Source: an uncultured Flavonifractor sp.
GTDB lineage: Bacteria; Bacillota; Clostridia; Oscillospirales; Oscillospiraceae
Assembly (NCBI RefSeq): GCF_944385615.1
Contig: NZ_CALWXV010000001.1
Span: 1-64,000, forward strand
Direction of reading: 5' to 3'
DNA: 64,000 bases
The notes beneath the pieces are model-generated. The model saw only the letters and a list, made by a program, of their open reading frames with translations. It did no database searches and had not been told where the DNA came from. Shown one piece after another: positions 61,314-64,000 of the stretch. Each line of letters opens with the position of its first letter. Position 1 is the first letter of the stretch. A program made the position numbers and the translations under genes.

Positions 61314-61354
61314 CAGGTCAGTTCCTCCTTACCTGGTACGAATTTTCTGCGCTC

Positions 61355-61389
61355 TTGCGCCAGATAAATATAGGTACTATAATACTACC
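61355..61389 (+). promoter_or_regulatory. Promoter of the LysE gene with candidate HxlR operator
   Basis: TTGCGC (61355-61360) and TATAAT (61378-61383) have a 17-bp spacer. GGTACTAT-A-ATACTACC (61373-61389) covers the -10 as a one-mismatch inverted repeat of the GTACT/AGTAC style bound by DUF24 regulators. Confidence 0.65.
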
Positions 61390-61429
61390 AGGTTTGAAAA
61401 ATGAAAAGCGTTTTTTAGGAGGAATTTCC

Positions 61430-62041
61430 ATGCCGCCCTATCTGACCGGCCTTGGTATCGGCCTGGCCTATGTGGCCCCCATCGGAATGCAGAACCTGTT
61501 CGTCATCAATTCCGCCCTGACCCAGCCCCGGCACAAGGCTTTGCTGACGGCCCTCATCGTCATCTTCTTTGATGTGACCCTGGCGCTGGCCTGCTTCTTT
61601 GGCATCGGGGCCCTGATGGAGCGGTTCAACTGGCTGCAAATGGTGATTCTGCTGGTGGGCGGCGCCATTGTGATCTGGATCGGCGTGGGGCTGCTGCGGG
61701 ATAAGCCCACCATGGACAACAATGTGGATGTGAATATCTCCCTGCCACGGGTGGCGGCCAAGGCCTGCGTGGTCACCTGGTTCAATCCCCAGGCCCTCAT
61801 TGACGGCACCATGCTCTTCGGCGGCTTCCGAGCGGGTAATCCGGGAACGGTGAGCACCCAGCTGATTTTGGGCTCCTCCACCGCCTCCTTCGTGTGGTTT
61901 CTGGGCATCACCGTGTTGATCTCCCTGTTCTCTGCCCGCTTCAATGACAGGATTCTGCGGGTCATCAACGTGGTGTGCGGCATTGTCATTATTTTTTACG
62001 GCTGCAAGCTGATTTGGCAGTTTTTTCAGATGATCGGATAA
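61430..62041 (+). CDS. LysE/ArgO family amino acid exporter
   Basis: A 203-residue membrane protein with six hydrophobic segments. The N-terminal motif AYVAPIGMQNLFVINSAL, then DVTLALACFFGIG, TWFNPQALIDGTMLFGGF and the last helices fit the LysE family that exports basic amino acids. GGAGG lies 7 nt before the ATG at 61430, which I prefer to an in-frame start inside the promoter. Likely controlled by the divergent HxlR regulator. Substrate is family-based. Confidence 0.9.
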   Translation: MPPYLTGLGIGLAYVAPIGMQNLFVINSALTQPRHKALLTALIVIFFDVTLALACFFGIGALMERFNWLQMVILLVGGAIVIWIGVGLLRDKPTMDNNVDVNISLPRVAAKACVVTWFNPQALIDGTMLFGGFRAGNPGTVSTQLILGSSTASFVWFLGITVLISLFSARFNDRILRVINVVCGIVIIFYGCKLIWQFFQMIG

Positions 62042-62075
62042 AAAAATCCCTCCGGCCTGGGTCGGAGGGATTTTT
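62042..62075. terminator. Bidirectional terminator
   Basis: A 13-bp stem (AAAAATCCCTCCG and complement) with T-runs on both strands between the convergent lysE-like and pepT genes. Confidence 0.85.
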
Positions 62076-62077
62076 CG

Positions 62078-63289
62078 TTATGCCTTTACCAGATGGACCA
62101 ATACATCGGTCATTTTCAGCAGAGCGTCGGTGGGGATATACTCGTGGACCCCGTGGAAATTGACCCCGCCGGTACACAGATTGGGACAGGGCAGGCCCAT
62201 GTAGCTCAGCCGGGCCCCGTCGGTGCCGCCCCGGATGGGCACCTCCAGGGGGGCAATCCCCACCGCCTCCATAGCGGCCCGGGCCCGGTGGATGAGGTAC
62301 ATGTGGGGCTCGATCTGCTCCCGCATGTTGTAGTAGGAATCCTTCAGATCCAGCTCCACAGTGCCGGCCCCATACTTGTCATTGAGATAGGCGGCTACCC
62401 GGGTGAGATAGGCCTTGCGGGCCTCAAATTTAGCCCGGTCATGGTCCCGGACAATGATGGAGAGGGTTGTCTTGGTCTCGTCGCCGCTCATCTCGCCCAG
62501 ATGATAGAAGCCCTCGCATCCCTCGGTGTGGGCGGGGGTCTCCGCCGGGGGGAGCATGTTGATGAGCTCCACGCCCATCAGCAGGGCGTTTTTCATCTTG
62601 TTCTTGGCTGAGCCGGGGTGAATATTCACGCCATGAATGGTAATATCGGCGCTGGCGGCGTTGAAGTTCTCATATTCCAGCTCGCCCAGCTCGCCGCCAT
62701 CCACGGTGTAGGCTACTGCCGCGCCGAAGCCGGCCACGTCGAAATGGTCGGCGCCGCTGCCAACCTCCTCGTCAGGGGTGAAGCCCACGGCGATGCGGCC
62801 ATGGGGGATCTCCGGGTGGAGGATGAGCTGCTCCACAGCGGACATGATCTCGGCCACACCAGCCTTGTCGTCGGCCCCCAGCAGGGTGGTGCCGTCGGTG
62901 ACGATCAGATCCTGCCCCACATACTTGGCCAGGCTCTCAAACTCAGCGGCCTTCATGACAATATTTTTTTCCTCATTGAGGACGATGTCGCCCCCCTCAT
63001 AGTGGACGATACGGGGAGACACACCGCCGCCGGGGGCGCTGGGCGCGGTGTCCATGTGGGCGATCAGGCCCATACAGGGGATGCCCTCGCAGCCGGGGGT
63101 GGCGGGCAGCCAGCCGTACACATAGCCGTACTGGTCCATATGGGCGTTGTGGAGGCCCAGCTGGCTCAGTTCCTCCGCCAGAGCGGCCCCCAGCACCTTC
63201 TGCTTTTCCGTGGAAGGGGTGGTCTGGCTGTGCTCGTCCGACTGGGTATCATAGGTGACATACTTCAAAAAACGTTCAACAGCGTTCAT
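62078..63289 (-). CDS. pepT: Peptidase T (tripeptidase)
   Basis: A 403-residue M20B zinc aminopeptidase that frees the N-terminal residue of tripeptides. Metal ligands appear in IAHMDTAPSAPG, TTLLGADDKAGVAEI, FTPDEEVGSGADHFDV and the His of IHPGSAKNKMKNAL; VDGGELGELEYENFNAA and RGGTDGARLSYMGLPCPNL are further PepT signatures. GAAAGGACG precedes the ATG at 63289; a longer in-frame extension covers the divergent promoter. Cytoplasmic. Confidence 0.96.
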   Translation of the reverse strand: MNAVERFLKYVTYDTQSDEHSQTTPSTEKQKVLGAALAEELSQLGLHNAHMDQYGYVYGWLPATPGCEGIPCMGLIAHMDTAPSAPGGGVSPRIVHYEGGDIVLNEEKNIVMKAAEFESLAKYVGQDLIVTDGTTLLGADDKAGVAEIMSAVEQLILHPEIPHGRIAVGFTPDEEVGSGADHFDVAGFGAAVAYTVDGGELGELEYENFNAASADITIHGVNIHPGSAKNKMKNALLMGVELINMLPPAETPAHTEGCEGFYHLGEMSGDETKTTLSIIVRDHDRAKFEARKAYLTRVAAYLNDKYGAGTVELDLKDSYYNMREQIEPHMYLIHRARAAMEAVGIAPLEVPIRGGTDGARLSYMGLPCPNLCTGGVNFHGVHEYIPTDALLKMTDVLVHLVKA

Positions 63290-63326
63290 ACAAAGCGTCC
63301 TTTCTCCCGGATTCCGCCGCTTTCTC

Positions 63327-63355
63327 TTGACGGAGGGCGGGCAATGGAATACACT
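63327..63355 (+). promoter_or_regulatory. Promoter of the hydrolase gene
   Basis: TTGACG and TACACT with a 17-bp spacer, 44 bp before the ATG at 63399. Confidence 0.65.
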
Positions 63356-63398
63356 AAAATTGTAACAAATATTGTACCACAAAAGGAGTGCGATTTCC

Positions 63399-64000
63399 AT
63401 GGTAACGACACAGGAATTTACCTTTCCCTCCAGCGATGGGGTCCATCTGGTAGGCGCCACCTGGTGGAAGGGAGAGACAGAGCGGCCCCGTGGAATCGTA
63501 CAGCTGGTCCACGGTATTTCGGAATATATCGGCCGCTATGATAGCTTTGCCCGGTTTCTGGCGGAATGTGGCTACTGGGTGGTGGGCCACGACCACCTGG
63601 GCCACGGACGCACGGCGGCGGACCCCTCGGAGTACGGCTGGTTTGCGGACAAGGACGGGTGGAAGTATGTGCTCAAGGACACCCGTACCCTCCGCCGGTT
63701 GGCGGGGGAGGCCTGTCCGGAGGCCCCCTATTTTATCATGGGCCACTCCATGGGTTCCTTTGTGGTGCGGGGCTATCTCAGCTTTTGGCCGGGGACGGTG
63801 GACGGGGCCATTCTGTCCGGTACCGGACAGGAGGACCCCGCCAAGGTAAATGCGGGGCTGGCCTTGTCCGGGCTTTTGATGCGCACTAAGGGACCCCGGG
63901 CCCACAGCAAGCTGCTGGATCGCTTGTCGGTGGGGGCGTACAATCAGCAATTCAAGCCTAACCGCACCAGTGCCGACTGGATCTCCCGGGACCCGGCGGT
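63399..64000 (+). CDS. Alpha/beta hydrolase, monoacylglycerol-lipase type (partial)
   Basis: The frame is open to the window edge, giving the first 200 residues. It shows the serine aminopeptidase S33/lysophospholipase pattern: GIVQLVHGISEYIGRYDSFARFLAECGYWVVGHDHLGHGRT with the oxyanion HG, and YFIMGHSMGSFVVRGYL with the nucleophile Ser in GHSMGS. The acid and His lie beyond the window. AAAAGGAG precedes the ATG. No signal peptide, so cytoplasmic. Divergent from pepT. Confidence 0.9.
   Translation, partial: MVTTQEFTFPSSDGVHLVGATWWKGETERPRGIVQLVHGISEYIGRYDSFARFLAECGYWVVGHDHLGHGRTAADPSEYGWFADKDGWKYVLKDTRTLRRLAGEACPEAPYFIMGHSMGSFVVRGYLSFWPGTVDGAILSGTGQEDPAKVNAGLALSGLLMRTKGPRAHSKLLDRLSVGAYNQQFKPNRTSADWISRDPA

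Noticed and set aside
1..64000. CRISPR arrays, tRNA, rRNA, prophage or conjugative genes
   Set aside because: None are visible. The only ordered repeats are the copA duplication and promoter operators.

Overview
The window is a chromosomal stretch of a GC-rich, spore-forming Gram-positive anaerobe of the Clostridia, most like the Oscillospirales (Flavonifractor, Lawsonibacter or Intestinimonas type). The evidence is the adjacent spoIVB and spo0A genes, T-box and FMN leaders, an archaeal-type AspRS encoded with GatCAB, a FeoA-FeoB fusion, an SLH-anchored surface enzyme and sigma-A promoters with 17-bp spacers. No rRNA, tRNA, CRISPR array, prophage or complete insertion sequence is visible. Species placement is inference.

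Layout. 1-1.1 kb is an AT-rich scar: a GIY-YIG-like gene, a truncated gene and an IS3-type orfA remnant. 1.1-3.8 kb holds a three-gene operon (O-acetyltransferase, flavoprotein, secreted cyclophilin-like protein) divergent from a LysR regulator. 4.1-11.2 kb carries a membrane protein, a CPA2 antiporter, a TetR regulator divergent from a TSCPD protein, a cell-wall 5'-nucleotidase and a small membrane protein. 11.4-19.5 kb has spoIVB, spo0A, a pentapeptide-repeat protein, an AgcS symporter, a large membrane protein and a Na/Pi transporter.

19.6-24.5 kb is a T-box-controlled aspS-gatC-gatA-gatB operon for tRNA-dependent amidation. 24.5-29.8 kb has a uracil-DNA glycosylase and two paralogous ECF sigma/anti-sigma pairs with matching promoters, which flank a DUF2975/XRE membrane operon. 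29.9-37.6 kb is mostly housekeeping: leuS, rpsU, a YqeG phosphatase, endonuclease IV, an M24 peptidase, efp and a CD1247-domain protein.

37.7-47.4 kb is metal and redox biology: the feoAB fusion with its Cys-rich partner, a sirtuin, an arsR-trxR-trxA operon whose reductase lacks NADPH-binding motifs, and csoR followed by a copA that carries an inserted palindromic element and a fused copZ-like domain. 47.5-52.7 kb encodes a BMP-type nucleoside ABC transporter. 53.2-57 kb is the FMN-riboswitch ribD-ribE-ribBA-ribH operon. The rest has a second AgcS symporter, topoisomerase III, an orphan 62-residue protein, an HxlR/LysE pair, peptidase T and a partial alpha/beta hydrolase cut by the window edge.

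Most genes are ordinary. The best leads are the copA 5' duplication and insertion, the twin ECF modules, the pyridine-nucleotide-independent-looking thioredoxin reductase, the palindrome-rich promoter of the DUF2975 operon, and several small genes.
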